A stretch of DNA of 5,918 nt from Desulfurobacterium sp. (GTDB lineage: Bacteria; Aquificota; Aquificia; Desulfurobacteriales; Desulfurobacteriaceae). The position numbers and the translations under genes were made by a program. Below the pieces are notes generated by a model. That model did no database searches. It saw only the letters and a list, made by a program, of their open reading frames with translations, and was not told the DNA's origin. This document shows, in pieces, positions 5,844 to 5,918 of this stretch. The DNA lies in contig QNYI01000129.1 of the NCBI GenBank assembly GCA_003978805.1, positions 1 through 5,918 of the forward strand, written 5' to 3'. Position 1 is the first letter of the stretch, and the number at the start of each line of letters is the position of its first letter.

Positions 5844-5918
5844 TCACCCAAATTACCGGTACAGCAATAGATAAAACAAGTGGACTGGATAAAGTATTTG
5901 TTGATTTAATGTATGAAG
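5807..5918 (+). CDS. N-terminally truncated fragment with a bacterial Ig-like repeat signature
   Basis: A frame reading rightward and open to the right edge encodes about 37 residues, beginning LTSPSSGSYIQTLTQITGTA and continuing through IDKTSGLDKVFVDLMYE. The order SP-x-x-GS-Y, then L-x-x-I-x-GTA-x-D, then SGL-x-KV-x-V is the hallmark of repeated bacterial Ig-like domains in large secreted or surface proteins. The first part of a repeat is visible and the rest lies beyond the window. Composition is about 35% GC by hand count, lower than the neighbouring MFS fragment. No start codon or ribosome-binding site is seen at the left end, and the frame continues backwards only as the antisense of the MFS gene. 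It therefore appears to be joined in mid-gene. The domain call rests on a short motif and is moderate in strength. Confidence 0.45.
   Translation, partial: MTSPSSGSYIQTLTQITGTAIDKTSGLDKVFVDLMYE

Overview
This window is a compact, protein-dense piece of bacterial chromosome, roughly 45-50% GC by eye. It has very short or overlapping gene junctions, frequent non-ATG starts, and proteins rich in Glu, Lys, Ile and Val. These traits suggest a thermophile. The gene style resembles Aquificota, perhaps Desulfurobacteriaceae, but that placement is an impression and no marker gene here fixes it. No RNA gene, CRISPR array or insertion sequence was seen.

Left part (1-1837): the C-terminal end of a small membrane protein (DUF2062-like) runs rightward into the window. 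Its 3' end overlaps the 3' end of argF by 11 bp. A tightly overlapping leftward cluster follows: a prepilin-like protein with a type III signal, an 81-residue membrane-anchored coiled-coil protein, and ornithine carbamoyltransferase (ArgF, arginine biosynthesis). Overlaps of 25 bp and 4 bp imply one transcript and translational coupling.

Middle part (1838-4644): a 207-bp divergent intergenic region carries putative promoters for both directions, including a TATAAT box embedded in a near-perfect 20-bp palindrome. A 492-residue cytoplasmic TPR protein (TTG start) runs rightward. HemW, a radical-SAM protein related to oxygen-independent coproporphyrinogen oxidase and known as a heme chaperone, starts only 5 nt after its stop. 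The conserved HemW N-terminus has no ATG, GTG or TTG in frame, and the only plausible initiator is a CTG at 3529.

Right part (4645-5918): queC (7-cyano-7-deazaguanine synthase, queuosine pathway) converges on hemW with a 1-nt gap. Upstream of queC in the same leftward direction is the C-terminal half of an MFS transporter. Its N-terminal half is absent: at about 5790-5812, next to a 7-bp inverted repeat, the sequence changes to an AT-rich stretch. On the opposite strand this stretch reads as the start of a bacterial Ig-like repeat. This abrupt junction is either a rearrangement or a chimeric assembly join.

Most genes are ordinary housekeeping functions. The points worth a second look are the CTG start of hemW, the palindromic -10 box, the pilin/coiled-coil/argF cluster, and the right-end junction. 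I found no convincing evidence of a new multi-gene system.
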